The notes: generated by a model not told the origin, from the letters alone. Positions 22,347 to 30,320 are shown, counted from the stretch's first letter. The stretch: DNA of 39,753 nucleotides from CALLPQ01 sp964421675 (GCA_964421675.1 CAYQXV010000031.1:1-39753); one strand, 5' to 3'. Numbers and translations: made by a program.

Positions 22347-22915
22347 ACAAGGCTTCTTTCATGCAAAATCGCATCGCGTAAGGGGGAAAGGTGGGCGGCC
22401 TCTGCTTGCATCTGCGCAATCGCCAATGACACCATGGCCCGCGCACTCGCAACGCCGGGCCCTTTGGCGGTGTTTAACGTGATCAGCGTTTCTTCCTCGC
22501 GTTTAATCTCAGCTGCCAAAAAATCCGCACGCCGATTAAATTGGCGGTCTATTGTTTTAACATCTGCATGAGAGGCGAGCGCCGTCCAGGTTGTGAACGG
22601 TGTCGGGATGCGGTGATGGACCCATGCATCCCCGTCGAGGGCAGCCTTCATGGTGCCCAGTGCATGGCTTGCGGGTTTGTAGGTGAGGCGGTCTGGCCCC
22701 GAAGAGGGCTCGGCTGCGTCGGCGGGAACGATATGACCAAGCTTGGCCATTTTTCGCAGGGAGTAATACACCTGCGGCATTGAAATTGGGGCCCAGTCTT
22801 GCACGTCCGCATCCTCCAATTTTTTAACGACCTCATAGCCGTGCATGGGGGGATGGCCAAGCAGGACCGCCAGGACGACCAGATCTGCTGTGGTGAGTTC
22901 TTTTGGCTTAGCCAT
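22340..22915 (-). CDS. PadR-family transcriptional regulator
   Basis: 191 residues. An N-terminal winged helix (TTADLVVLAVLLGHPPMHGYEVVKKLE, then PQVYYSLRKMAKLGHI) is the PadR signature, in which PxxYxxLxxLxxxG holds the recognition helix and HGYE the start of the domain. The C-terminal part is helical, for dimerisation (FNRRADFLAAEIKREEETL). It is convergent with the CPBP gene (7-base overlap) and divergent from the lipoprotein gene at 23004; the palindrome at 22963-22981 lies between them, so autoregulation together with control of the rightward genes is likely. Confidence 0.88.
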   Translation of the reverse strand: MAKPKELTTADLVVLAVLLGHPPMHGYEVVKKLEDADVQDWAPISMPQVYYSLRKMAKLGHIVPADAAEPSSGPDRLTYKPASHALGTMKAALDGDAWVHHRIPTPFTTWTALASHADVKTIDRQFNRRADFLAAEIKREEETLITLNTAKGPGVASARAMVSLAIAQMQAEAAHLSPLRDAILHERSLVH

Positions 22916-22936
22916 GGGGTTATCTCAGATATTTGC

Positions 22937-22981
22937 TTGACAAATAGGGATTTCAACGGAATCTATTATAATTTATAATAG
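22937..22981 (+). promoter_or_regulatory. Promoter elements and palindromic operator before the lipoprotein gene
   Basis: TTGACA at 22937-22942 faces right. CTATTATAA-T-TTATAATAG (22963-22981) is a perfect palindrome with 9-base arms, overlapping likely -10 sequences (TATTAT, TATAAT). The -35 to -10 spacing is longer than usual, so the exact promoter is uncertain, but the palindrome is a good candidate PadR site. Confidence 0.55.
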
Positions 22982-23003
22982 CAAGCAATAAGGGGCGTTA
23001 CTC

Positions 23004-23144
23004 ATGGGGTTCATCGCGGTTCGCAATTTGGTTTTGGTGCCCTTGTTTTTGATGCCCTTGTTTTTGATGATTGGGTTTTTGATGGCCCTGAATGGCTGTT
23101 CACAGGCATCAAGCACCGCTGAACCTGCAAATGCACAAGCAAAC
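23004..23144 (+). CDS. Lipoprotein, N-terminal fragment cut by an assembly gap
   Basis: 47 residues before the run of N: MGFIAVRNLVLVPLFLMPLFLM and so on to a Cys (ALNGCSQ), an unusually long hydrophobic signal followed by a possible lipobox, then a Ser/Ala-rich linker. AAGGGG lies 8 bases before the ATG. The hydrophobic core is built from a 15-base tandem repeat (PLFLM PLFLM IGFLM). The gene continues into the gap; whether it ends before the VOC gene cannot be told. Confidence 0.55.
23038..23082 (+). repeat. 15-base tandem repeat in a signal-peptide coding region
   Basis: TGCCCTTGTTTTTGA occurs twice without a gap (23038-23067), followed by a degenerate third unit (23068-23082). The period is a multiple of three, so changes in copy number would lengthen or shorten the hydrophobic core without frameshift. 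Confidence 0.7.
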
Positions 23145-23244
23145 NNNNNNNNNNNNNNNNNNNNNNNNNNNNNNNNNNNNNNNNNNNNNNNNNNNNNNNN
23201 NNNNNNNNNNNNNNNNNNNNNNNNNNNNNNNNNNNNNNNNNNNN
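23145..23244. other. Assembly gap (100 N)
   Basis: Exactly 100 N, the conventional marker for a scaffold gap of unknown size. The real distance between the flanking genes is therefore unknown. Confidence 0.95.
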
Positions 23245-23283
23245 GGGCAACCGGGCGCACAATTGGACACAAAGGAGACCCCT

Positions 23284-23661
23284 GTGACCATCAGTAAAAT
23301 CACCCCAATCCTTTTAGGAACAGACCTGCAAGCATGCGCGGATTTTTGGAAAGATTTTGGCTTTGAGGTCGCAATCTCCGTGCCCTTCGATGAGAAGCTG
23401 GCCTTTATCAGTTTGCAACGCGGTCCCATGGAGATCATGTATCAAAGTTTTGCATTCTCTGAGGCGACCAATCCGGTTGGTATTGAAGGCGTTCATCGCT
23501 CAATCCTTTATTTGGAAACACCATCATTGGATGACATTATCCCGGTTGCCAGCAAGTATGAAATTGCAATTGCCGAACATACGACGCCCCATGGCTCGCG
23601 TGAGATTTATGTGCGCGACCCCGCCGGAAACCTTATTGGTTTTGCTCAGCACGGGGCCTAA
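23284..23661 (+). CDS. VOC (glyoxalase/bleomycin-resistance) family protein
   Basis: 125 residues from a GTG at 23284 with AAAGGAGA before it. One vicinal oxygen chelate domain: ITPILLGTDLQACADFWKDFGFEVA at the start and the strong REIYVRDPAGNLIGFAQ ending typical of the family. Visible candidates for metal ligands are few (His of HRSILYLE, Glu of REIYV), so it may be an antibiotic-binding or ligand-binding member and not an enzyme. A preceding frame ends at a TGA overlapping this start (GTGA at 23284-23287), which suggests an upstream coupled gene inside the gap. Confidence 0.85.
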   Translation: MTISKITPILLGTDLQACADFWKDFGFEVAISVPFDEKLAFISLQRGPMEIMYQSFAFSEATNPVGIEGVHRSILYLETPSLDDIIPVASKYEIAIAEHTTPHGSREIYVRDPAGNLIGFAQHGA

Positions 23662-23703
23662 TCCGCATTCAATTTTTCTATTTCGTCGTTCAATGATGGT
23701 TTG

Positions 23704-23770
23704 ATCATACGATTAGTCATAATTTATCGTGTATGATAATATTGACATCATGTATACTAATGTATACATT
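23704..23770 (+). promoter_or_regulatory. Repeat-rich control region of the membrane-protein/XRE operon
   Basis: An inverted repeat (ATCATACGAT at 23704-23713 and ATCGTGTATGAT at 23726-23737) is followed by TTGACA at 23742-23747 and two copies of ATGTATAC ten bases apart (23750-23757, 23760-23767), the second inside the palindrome AATGTATACATT. The repeats overlap where RNA polymerase should bind and fit an XRE autorepressor. Confidence 0.5.
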
Positions 23771-23794
23771 GAAGCTTGAGCGATAGGAGGCGGT

Positions 23795-24208
23795 ATGAAC
23801 GCGAGCTTTAAAGAAAAGAGTGTGTGGCTCACATTCATTGCGATGGTTGTGACATTTGGAAACTATTTTGCACGGGTTTGGTTTTTCCCCGATCTGGTGG
23901 AAAATCCAATTGGATTATTCTTCATTGTCATGATGATTTTTATCGTCATCACGATATTTCTTCACATTGGATTGGCGGTTGGCCAACGTCAGGAGTCGTC
24001 CGATGAACGCGATCAGCGCGTTTCGGGCAAGGCGTATCGCAATTCGCATTTTGCTTTTGTCACCATGTTGGTGATGGGCATAGGAATATTGATGTTTGTC
24101 GATTTTGGTTCGGAAATGACAGCGTTTAATCTCATGCTGTTTTCTGTTGTCGTCGGCGAGCTTGTTTATATGGGCTCGCAACTGGTTTATTACCGAATAG
24201 GCGCATAA
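23795..24208 (+). CDS. Four-helix membrane protein partner of an XRE regulator
   Basis: 137 residues with four hydrophobic helices: VWLTFIAMVVTFGNYFARVW, GLFFIVMMIFIVITIFLHIG, SHFAFVTMLVMGIGILMF and FNLMLFSVVVGELVYMGSQL. The connecting loop SSDERDQRVSGKAYRN (D-E-R-D near the membrane) is typical of small DUF2178-like proteins that precede an XRE regulator; the family name is tentative. GGAGG is well placed before the ATG. It ends three bases before the regulator gene, so both are co-transcribed. The protein may hold the regulator or sense the membrane state, which is unproven. Confidence 0.8.
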   Translation: MNASFKEKSVWLTFIAMVVTFGNYFARVWFFPDLVENPIGLFFIVMMIFIVITIFLHIGLAVGQRQESSDERDQRVSGKAYRNSHFAFVTMLVMGIGILMFVDFGSEMTAFNLMLFSVVVGELVYMGSQLVYYRIGA

Positions 24209-24211
24209 GCG

Positions 24212-24505
24212 GTGAAAACAACGATCAAGAATCATATTCGCCGGTTGCGGTTTGAACGCAATGAGATGAGCCAGCAACAACTTGCTGAGCGTGTCGGTGT
24301 TACGCGCCAGACCATCAACGCCATTGAGCTGGGCAAGCATCCGCCATCGTTAGACCTTGCTTATCTGATTGCCGATGAATTTGGTGTGGCAATTGAGGCG
24401 GTATTTTATCGGCCCAGCGCTGGCGATCCGGGTGCCGACAAAGATGAAACCGTGGTGCCCCTGAGGCGTAAGGCTAGCCGCAAAGCTGGCCGGAAACGGG
24501 CATAA
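24212..24505 (+). CDS. XRE-family transcriptional regulator (small, YozG-like)
   Basis: 97 residues from a GTG at 24212. The helix-turn-helix is clear: IRRLRFERNEMSQQQLAERVGVTRQTINAIELGKHPPSLDLAYLIADEFGVAIEAVF, the short type paired with small membrane proteins in many genomes. After about residue 68 comes a basic tail (RRKASRKAGRKRA) that is not typical of the short family and could add DNA affinity. The repeats at 23704-23770 are the likely operator. Confidence 0.9.
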   Translation: MKTTIKNHIRRLRFERNEMSQQQLAERVGVTRQTINAIELGKHPPSLDLAYLIADEFGVAIEAVFYRPSAGDPGADKDETVVPLRRKASRKAGRKRA

Positions 24506-24649
24506 GGCGCGCGCTGGCGCGCGGGGCCGGGTAGGCGGGCGGACGCTGGTGAGCGCCGGGCGAGGGCGTATAACTGCATTCCCTACTTTCCCTTTTGCGC
24601 CACCGCGCTATCTTGTCCTTTGAGCGATATCAACCAAAGGACGCCCCCC

Positions 24650-25873
24650 ATGGAATTTGCCTATTCAGACCGCTGCGAAGACTATTTAAAACGCGTTTCG
24701 GCGTTCATGGACGAGCATGTCTATCGCGGTGCTGAGATCTATGAGGAGCAGCATCAGGCATTTGGACCGGAGGGGCGCTGGAAGGTGCCGCCGGTGATTG
24801 AGGAATTAAAAGCCAAGGCCCGCGATGCGGGATTGTGGAACTTGTTCCATCCCAATCCCGAGTTTGGACCGGGATTGTCAAATGCAGATTATGCGCCCAT
24901 CGCGGAATTGACCGGGCGCTGTCATATCGCGCCGGAAGTATTCAATTGCGCAGCGCCCGACACTGGCAATATGGAAGTGCTGACACAATATGGCTCGCCC
25001 GAACAACAAGACCAATGGTTGGGCCCGCTGCTTGATGGCAAAATTCGTTCCGCCTTTTTGATGACGGAACCCGCCGTTGCCTCGTCGGACGCAACGAATA
25101 TTGAAACAGAGATTGTCCGCGACGGTGATCACTATGTTATTAATGGCCGCAAATGGTGGTCGTCTGGGGCCGGTGATCCGCGGTGTAAAATTTACATCGT
25201 TATGGGCAAGACCGATAAATCAGCAGCCCGTCACCAGCAACAATCGCAAATTCTCGTGCCGGCCGATACGCCGGGGGTAAAGATTGTCCGCCATCTGCCT
25301 GTGTTCGGATATGATGATGCGCCGCATGGGCATATGGAAGTTGTTCTTGATAATGTCCGGGTGCCGAAAGAAAATATCATTCTTGGTGAAGGGCGCGGGT
25401 TTGAAATTGCCCAAGGGCGTCTTGGGCCTGGCCGCATCCATCACTGCATGCGCACAATCGGCGCGGCGGAAGTCGCGCTGGAGAAAATGGTCAAACGCTT
25501 ATTGACCCGCGAAGCCTTTGGTAAGCCGATCTTTAAACATTCCATCTGGGAACAGCGGGTTGCTGAGGCGCGCATCGATATTGAAATGACGCGTCTTTTG
25601 ACCCTGAAAGCGGCCTGGATGATGGATACGGTGGGCAATAAAACCGCGCGCGGCGAGATTGCCATGATTAAGGTTGCCGCGCCGCGCGTTGCCTTGAAGG
25701 TTATAGATGATGCTATTCAGGCCCATGGCGGGGGCGGGGTCACCACCGATTTTGGCCTGGCACAGGCCTATGCGATGCTGCGGACCTTGCGTCTTGCCGA
25801 TGGCCCAGATGAGGTCCACTGTCGCTCGATTGCCCGGATGGAATTTAAGAAATATTCTAATATGGCGAGATAG
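24650..25873 (+). CDS. Acyl-CoA dehydrogenase family protein
   Basis: 407 residues from the ATG at 24650 (AAAGGA eight bases before; a TTG at 24620 is open but poorer). The first alpha/beta step of fatty-acid-type oxidation: FAD-dependent dehydrogenation of an acyl-CoA, in the cytosol. Visible: AFLMTEPAVASSDATNIET (flavin/substrate loop), the W in RKWWSSGAGDP, GRIHHCMRTIGAAEVALE, and LAQAYAMLRTLRLADGPDEVHCRSIARMEF near the C-terminus, where ADGPDEVH is the usual ending of the ACAD10/11-like group. Its natural substrate is not evident. It stands alone between the XRE pair and the lipoprotein methyltransferase. Confidence 0.93.
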   Translation: MEFAYSDRCEDYLKRVSAFMDEHVYRGAEIYEEQHQAFGPEGRWKVPPVIEELKAKARDAGLWNLFHPNPEFGPGLSNADYAPIAELTGRCHIAPEVFNCAAPDTGNMEVLTQYGSPEQQDQWLGPLLDGKIRSAFLMTEPAVASSDATNIETEIVRDGDHYVINGRKWWSSGAGDPRCKIYIVMGKTDKSAARHQQQSQILVPADTPGVKIVRHLPVFGYDDAPHGHMEVVLDNVRVPKENIILGEGRGFEIAQGRLGPGRIHHCMRTIGAAEVALEKMVKRLLTREAFGKPIFKHSIWEQRVAEARIDIEMTRLLTLKAAWMMDTVGNKTARGEIAMIKVAAPRVALKVIDDAIQAHGGGGVTTDFGLAQAYAMLRTLRLADGPDEVHCRSIARMEFKKYSNMAR

Positions 25874-25975
25874 CCATCTAAGTGAACTTTCGGCAAAGTG
25901 AATGGGGAAACGCTTAACAGCGCTCCCCGATAGGGCTATGAAGAGACGAAATTCAAATTAATAAGGGTATGTTCG

Positions 25976-26977
25976 ATGACAATCACTTCTAACAAACGCA
26001 TTGAGGGCTTTGGCCGAGTTGCTATCGGCGCGAGTATGCTTGCTCTGCTTGCGGCTTGCTCAGGGGATACAAGTTCAAGCGAAACAAAAACTGAGGCTGA
26101 CCCCGCACCCGCTGCAACGGTTGAAACCGCGCCAGCTCAAGACGCGCAGCCGCAACTGAGTGCAAAAGAACAAAATACAGCGCGCCTCGATGCGATCCTC
26201 GCTGCTCAGCCTGATGAGACTAAGGCGCGGTATCAATATCGCCATCCGCGCCAGACCTTGAATTTTATCGGCATTAAACCCGGCATGGTCGTCGCTGACG
26301 TTCTGCCTGGTAGCGGCTGGTATACAAAAATCCTGTTGCCCTATCTCGGCGAAGAAGGCTCGGTTGTCGGTATTGATTACGCTTTACCCATGTGGAGCTT
26401 TTTTGGCGACTTTGCCTCAGAGGAATTTTTAGCGGCCCGTGCTATCTGGCCTGAAACCTGGTCGAGTGATGCGCAAGGATGGCGTTCGGAAGGCGATGCC
26501 AGCGTGAGTGCTGTGCAGCTCAGCAGCGTTCCGGAAAGTATTCATGGCAGCGTTGATGCGATTTTGATGGTCCGCGCCTTCCACCATTTAAACCGGACGG
26601 AAGAAGAGGGCGGATTTCTGACATCGGGTCTTGAAGACATGTATGCCATGCTAAAGCCCGGCGGGATTGTTGGCATTGTTCAACACCGCGCGCCGGAATC
26701 TGCAGACGATGTTTGGGCTGAGGGTGATCAGGGCTATGTTAAAGAAAGCACCGTGATCGAAAAAATGGAAGAAGCTGGATTTGAATTCGAAGCCAAGAGC
26801 GAAATGAATGCCAACCCCAAGGACCAGCCTACGAGCGAAGATGTGGTATGGCGTCTGCCACCAACGCTGGGAACGAGCGGCGACGATGAAGCGCTCCGTG
26901 CTCAGATGATTGCGATTGGAGAATCAGACCGGATGACCATGCGTTTTCGCAAGCCTGATGGCAGCAGCGGTTCGTAA
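25976..26977 (+). CDS. Lipoprotein with a SAM-methyltransferase-like domain
   Basis: 333 residues. A signal peptide with lipobox LLAAC at about residues 25-29 is followed by a Ser/Ala/Thr/Pro linker to about 75. The domain has RHPRQTLNFIGIKPGMVVADVLPGSGWYTKILLPYLG (motif I as DVLPGSGWYT), VVGIDYA, DAILMVRAFHHL (the post-III region) and MLKPGGIVGIVQHR. This is a class I methyltransferase fold and resembles a family of predicted secreted methyltransferases common in marine bacteria. As SAM is cytosolic, the domain may bind something else or be a degenerate enzyme. A terminator follows at 27002. Confidence 0.85.
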   Translation: MTITSNKRIEGFGRVAIGASMLALLAACSGDTSSSETKTEADPAPAATVETAPAQDAQPQLSAKEQNTARLDAILAAQPDETKARYQYRHPRQTLNFIGIKPGMVVADVLPGSGWYTKILLPYLGEEGSVVGIDYALPMWSFFGDFASEEFLAARAIWPETWSSDAQGWRSEGDASVSAVQLSSVPESIHGSVDAILMVRAFHHLNRTEEEGGFLTSGLEDMYAMLKPGGIVGIVQHRAPESADDVWAEGDQGYVKESTVIEKMEEAGFEFEAKSEMNANPKDQPTSEDVVWRLPPTLGTSGDDEALRAQMIAIGESDRMTMRFRKPDGSSGS

Positions 26978-27001
26978 CGACCCCGTACACAAATGATAAT
27001 G

Positions 27002-27032
27002 AAAAACGCCAGCGCTTAGCTGGCGTTTTTTT
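27002..27032. terminator. Rho-independent terminator, probably bidirectional
   Basis: AACGCCAGC at 27005-27013 pairs with GCTGGCGTT at 27019-27027 around a five-base loop; T runs to 27032 on the top strand and A runs from 27002 serve the bottom strand. It lies between the lipoprotein methyltransferase gene and the convergent DUF3088 gene, whose end it touches. Confidence 0.85.
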
Positions 27033-27381
27033 ATGAGCCGCGCGGTGTTGGTGTGCCAAATCGCTCGGCGTAATATTTCCCAATATCACGCGCATTATTC
27101 ATAAACCGCACGCCATTTTTGGTCAGTATGGTTGCATGCTCAGCGTCTGGACTGTTGTCCGCAAGAACCAGCGTGGGGCAATTTTGATTGCGGTCTCCCA
27201 ATAGGTCAACAATCTGCGCGCGCGGTTTTGCAATGGGCTGATAGTGAATATCAACGCTTTCCTTAATCGCTGGGAACCAGGATAAAATCCCCCACAGCTC
27301 TGCGCATTCCGGGCAATATTCCCGCCGATCATTATCGTAAAAACCGGGCGGCAGAAGAAACAGCGTATCGCGTTGTGTCAT
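27031..27381 (-). CDS. DUF3088 family protein, thioredoxin-like
   Basis: 116 residues. It starts TLFLLPPGFYDNDRREYCPECAELWGILSWFP, with a CxxC pair (CPEC) near residues 22-25, and continues VDIHYQPIAKPRAQIVDLLGDRNQNCPTLVLAD, ending in GVRFMNNARDIGKYYAERFG. This matches DUF3088, small proteins with a thioredoxin-like outline and unknown role. A redox function is suggested by the CxxC pair only. It overlaps the terminator base pairs at its 3' end and is preceded by the desaturase gene on the same strand. Confidence 0.85.
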   Translation of the reverse strand: MTQRDTLFLLPPGFYDNDRREYCPECAELWGILSWFPAIKESVDIHYQPIAKPRAQIVDLLGDRNQNCPTLVLADNSPDAEHATILTKNGVRFMNNARDIGKYYAERFGTPTPRGS

Positions 27382-27414
27382 GGGGAACCTTATATGGGGC
27401 TAGTGATTGGGGGG

Positions 27415-28380
27415 TCAGGCAACTGCTTTTTTCAAAACATCTGCATAGGAATTTTCTTGCGGAATGCGCTCGCCCAACCCTTTTTCTATCAACATGGCAT
27501 GGGCTTTGGGGAGCCGGTAGCAGGGCAAGTGCATAAAGGCATGATGTTCGGAATGAAAATGCACCCAATAGGGAGCAATGAATAAACGCTCCCACCAATT
27601 GGCATGAGTGGTGCGGGCATGGGCAAGGGGGTCCTCGCTATTTTGCACGCAGGCATGTTCCGCAATATTGCGAATCCGCGTGATGAACGGGAACCAGGTC
27701 GCCATTGCCACCAGCCATATGGCCGGGTATAGCCACCAATATCCCGTCAGTGCCAGGAGTAAAAATAAAACGAGATTGGCAATCCCGTGATCGCGCAATG
27801 CTTTGCGGCCCGACAGAACTTCTGCTTGTCGGTCCGCTGCTGATAGGCCGTCAGCGCTTGTGGCAATTGAATCGTTTTTTTCACGCGAGAGCGCAGCAAA
27901 GCCTGCTAAACGCTGGCGCACAAAAGTCTGGCCGGTTAGATCGCGAATGATTTTTCTGCGCAAGCTGTCACGCGAAACCGGAAACGGTGCTGACAGAACC
28001 AGATCGGGGTCTTCTTGTTGCTGCACATATTTATGGTGGCCAAGATGATAACGCCGATAGCTATCAAGGCTCGCACCAACGGGGGCCGCCCCCAGCCAGT
28101 GGCCAAGAAATTCATTGATGTGCGTCTTTGGATGAAGCGCGCCGTGAGCGGCCTCATGCATTAAAATTGCCATGCCCAGTTGGCGCGACCCGGTGATCAT
28201 GATCGCCAGAATAAAGGTGAGTGGGTTTGGCCAGAGCGCAAAGATGGCCATGGAAAGAAAGATCAACCCCCACGCATGAGCCATTAATGCAGGCCCGCGC
28301 CAAGGCTGGCGCTGTGACAGGGTTTGCCATTCAACGTCACTAAATACATCTTGGGGGCGTATTCGATTTGCCGCTGGCAT
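27415..28380 (-). CDS. Membrane fatty acid desaturase family protein
   Basis: 321 residues. Three histidine boxes of the di-iron membrane desaturase family are present: HEAAH, HLGHH (in RYHLGHHKYVQ) and HSEHH (in WVHFHSEHHAFMHLP), plus an extra HACV segment (NIAEHACVQ). Four hydrophobic helices surround them. It would introduce a double bond or a hydroxyl into a lipid or lipid-like substrate in the inner membrane; the target is unknown. It lies downstream of, and on the same strand as, the FabH-like synthase gene (57-base gap), so the two could make one modified acyl group. Confidence 0.9.
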   Translation of the reverse strand: MPAANRIRPQDVFSDVEWQTLSQRQPWRGPALMAHAWGLIFLSMAIFALWPNPLTFILAIMITGSRQLGMAILMHEAAHGALHPKTHINEFLGHWLGAAPVGASLDSYRRYHLGHHKYVQQQEDPDLVLSAPFPVSRDSLRRKIIRDLTGQTFVRQRLAGFAALSREKNDSIATSADGLSAADRQAEVLSGRKALRDHGIANLVLFLLLALTGYWWLYPAIWLVAMATWFPFITRIRNIAEHACVQNSEDPLAHARTTHANWWERLFIAPYWVHFHSEHHAFMHLPCYRLPKAHAMLIEKGLGERIPQENSYADVLKKAVA

Positions 28381-28409
28381 GGATGGCTCCCGTGTTAGAT
28401 CGTTTTTTT

Positions 28410-28445
28410 ATGCGTGCCCGTTTTAAGCATGCCCGTTTTAGGCAT
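28410..28445. repeat. Short direct repeat at the end of the FabH-like gene
   Basis: GTGCCCGTTTTA and CATGCCCGTTTTA stand next to each other, the second overlapping the last codons and stop of the synthase gene. A small duplication of the gene end is the simplest explanation; it does not form a convincing terminator. Confidence 0.4.
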
Positions 28446-29610
28446 GTTTACGCACAATGACCGAGCCCGCAGAATAGCCCGCGCCAAATCCGGAAATAAC
28501 CCCAAGCTCGCCGGCTTGAAAGTCATCACTATGTTTATGGAAAGCAATGATTGATCCGGCTGATGAGGTATTGGCATATTCATCGAGAACAACCGGGGCT
28601 TCCTCGCGGCTGGCGTCGCGGCCCAACACGATACGGGCAATAAATTCGTTCATGGAAAGGTTTGCCTGATGCAACCACATCCGCTTGAGCTGGGTTGATT
28701 CAATACCAGCATCGCTCAAATGTTCGCTGATCATCTTGCCAACCATTGGCACGACTTCTTTAAAGACTTTGCGCCCTTCTTGCATGAACAGCTTATCGGT
28801 AACGGGCGCGCGTTGACCGTCAGCGTCTTCATTGTCGTCGCGTTCGCAATGGTTGAGAAAGCCAAAATTATTGCGGATATTGTTTGAAAATTTTGTTTTC
28901 ATCCGTGTGCCAAGAATTTCCCAATATGCCCCGTCGCGCGGCAGATCGGCGCGCTCCATGATGACGGCGGTGGCCACGTCGCCAAAGATGAAATGGCAAT
29001 CGCGATTGCGAAAATTCAAATGCGCGGTGCAAATTTCCGGATTAACCATCAATATACGGCGCGCGCCGGTGCGAATAAGACCAAGCCCGGTCTCGATGCC
29101 GAAAGCGGCAGAGGCGCAGGCCACATTCATATCAAAACCGAAGCCATCAATGCCAAGCGCATCTTGCACTTCAACCGCGACGGCCGGATAGGCCCGTTGC
29201 AGATTTGAACAGGCACAAATCACCCCGTCAATATCTTCCGGTTTCAGGTCAGCCGTCTTCATGGCGTCGCGGGCGGCGTGGACCGCCATTTCCGCAAGAA
29301 TGGATAATTCATCATCGCCGCGCGGAGCCAGACGCGGCCCCATGCGCGCAATGTCTAAAATGCCGTCCTTATCCATCACGAATCGCGACTTGATGCCCGA
29401 TGCTTTTTCAACGAATTCGGCTGATGAGGGATGGGCAGGCTCTATGGTGCCCGCTTCAATCGCCTTGGCGTTATCGGCGTTAAATTGGGCAACCCAGTCA
29501 TTATAGGTCGAAACCAGCTCCTCATTGCTCACTGACTGTGACGGGGTAAAAAGGCCCGATGAGACGATCCTGGCATTAACAGATGCGCCGGCTGAGGAGT
29601 TTTCTGGCAT
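28438..29610 (-). CDS. Beta-ketoacyl-ACP synthase III (FabH-like, PA3286 type)
   Basis: 390 residues from the ATG at 29608-29610 with AGGA about 10 bases upstream; a longer frame starts at 29673. Thiolase-fold condensing enzyme with the FabH triad: Cys in MNVACASAAFG, His in WLHQANLSMNEF, Asn in DEYANTSSAGS. The long N-terminal insertion (ELVSTYNDWVAQFNADNAKAIEAG, then EKASGIKSRFVMDKDGILD) is that of the Pseudomonas PA3286 group, which condenses a medium-chain acyl-CoA with malonyl-ACP and so feeds beta-oxidation intermediates into synthesis; this assignment is from memory. It is followed by the desaturase gene. Confidence 0.88.
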   Translation of the reverse strand: MPENSSAGASVNARIVSSGLFTPSQSVSNEELVSTYNDWVAQFNADNAKAIEAGTIEPAHPSSAEFVEKASGIKSRFVMDKDGILDIARMGPRLAPRGDDELSILAEMAVHAARDAMKTADLKPEDIDGVICACSNLQRAYPAVAVEVQDALGIDGFGFDMNVACASAAFGIETGLGLIRTGARRILMVNPEICTAHLNFRNRDCHFIFGDVATAVIMERADLPRDGAYWEILGTRMKTKFSNNIRNNFGFLNHCERDDNEDADGQRAPVTDKLFMQEGRKVFKEVVPMVGKMISEHLSDAGIESTQLKRMWLHQANLSMNEFIARIVLGRDASREEAPVVLDEYANTSSAGSIIAFHKHSDDFQAGELGVISGFGAGYSAGSVIVRKHA

Positions 29611-29741
29611 AGAGCGTGAATCCTGAAATTGAGGGTAATATGGCGTGAGTGTAGCGCAACCATCACCCCTCATGCAATTAGGTTCGTGATCACTTTGCGC
29701 GCCTGTTTTAGCGGCGCGAGGGTGCTAGCGGCTTGCGGTTT

Positions 29742-30320
29742 TTAGCGTTTTAGGGCTTTTACCGCCTTATGGCGCGGGCAGCTTGTTTCATGATCATTTA
29801 TCATGCCAACGGCCTGCATGAAGGCATAAACAATCACAGGGCCGCAAAATTTAAACCCGTCCTTTTTCAGCTGTTTCGACATGGCGACGCTAGCGGGGGT
29901 TTGCGTTGGCATTTTTTTACTATCATCAAGCTTGGTCACCACAGGTTTATGGTCAACAAACGCCCAGAGATAATCGCGAAACGCGCCTTCTCCTTGCTCC
30001 ATAATGGTTAGCCATGCACGGGCATTGCCCAGGGTTGCATTGATTTTCGATCCAGAGCGGATGATGGCTTTGTTTTGCATGAGTTGATCGATTTTGCGCT
30101 GATCATAGTTTACGATTTTTTCCGGATCGAATTCATCAAACGCTTCGCGAAACGCCTCACGTTTGTACAAGATTGTGCGCCATGAAAGACCGGCCTGAAA
30201 CCCATCAAGAATCAGTTTTTCAAATAGCGATTGGTCGTCATAAATCGGAACACCCCATTCTGTATCATGATAGTCACAATACAGAGCATCATTTTCGGGA
30301 ACCCAGCCACATCGTTTCAT
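29742..30320 (-). CDS. tag: DNA-3-methyladenine glycosylase I
   Basis: 192 residues from the ATG at 30318-30320; a longer frame lacks homology. It removes 3-methyladenine from alkylated DNA (base excision repair). The zinc site typical of Tag is complete: Cys4 in RCGWV, His in DYHDTEWG, and His and Cys in HETSCPRHK near the end. Other family blocks: LILDGFQAGLSWRTIL, AFRDYLWAFVDHKP, LKKDGFKFCGPVIVYAFMQAVGMINDH. It is a single gene, convergent with nothing close; about 210 bases separate it from the small secreted protein gene. Confidence 0.94.
   Translation of the reverse strand: MKRCGWVPENDALYCDYHDTEWGVPIYDDQSLFEKLILDGFQAGLSWRTILYKREAFREAFDEFDPEKIVNYDQRKIDQLMQNKAIIRSGSKINATLGNARAWLTIMEQGEGAFRDYLWAFVDHKPVVTKLDDSKKMPTQTPASVAMSKQLKKDGFKFCGPVIVYAFMQAVGMINDHETSCPRHKAVKALKR

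Noticed and set aside
24506..24600. GC-rich hairpins after the XRE gene as a terminator or RNA gene
   Set aside because: Several short GC palindromes are present but no T run, and no known RNA structure could be recognised.
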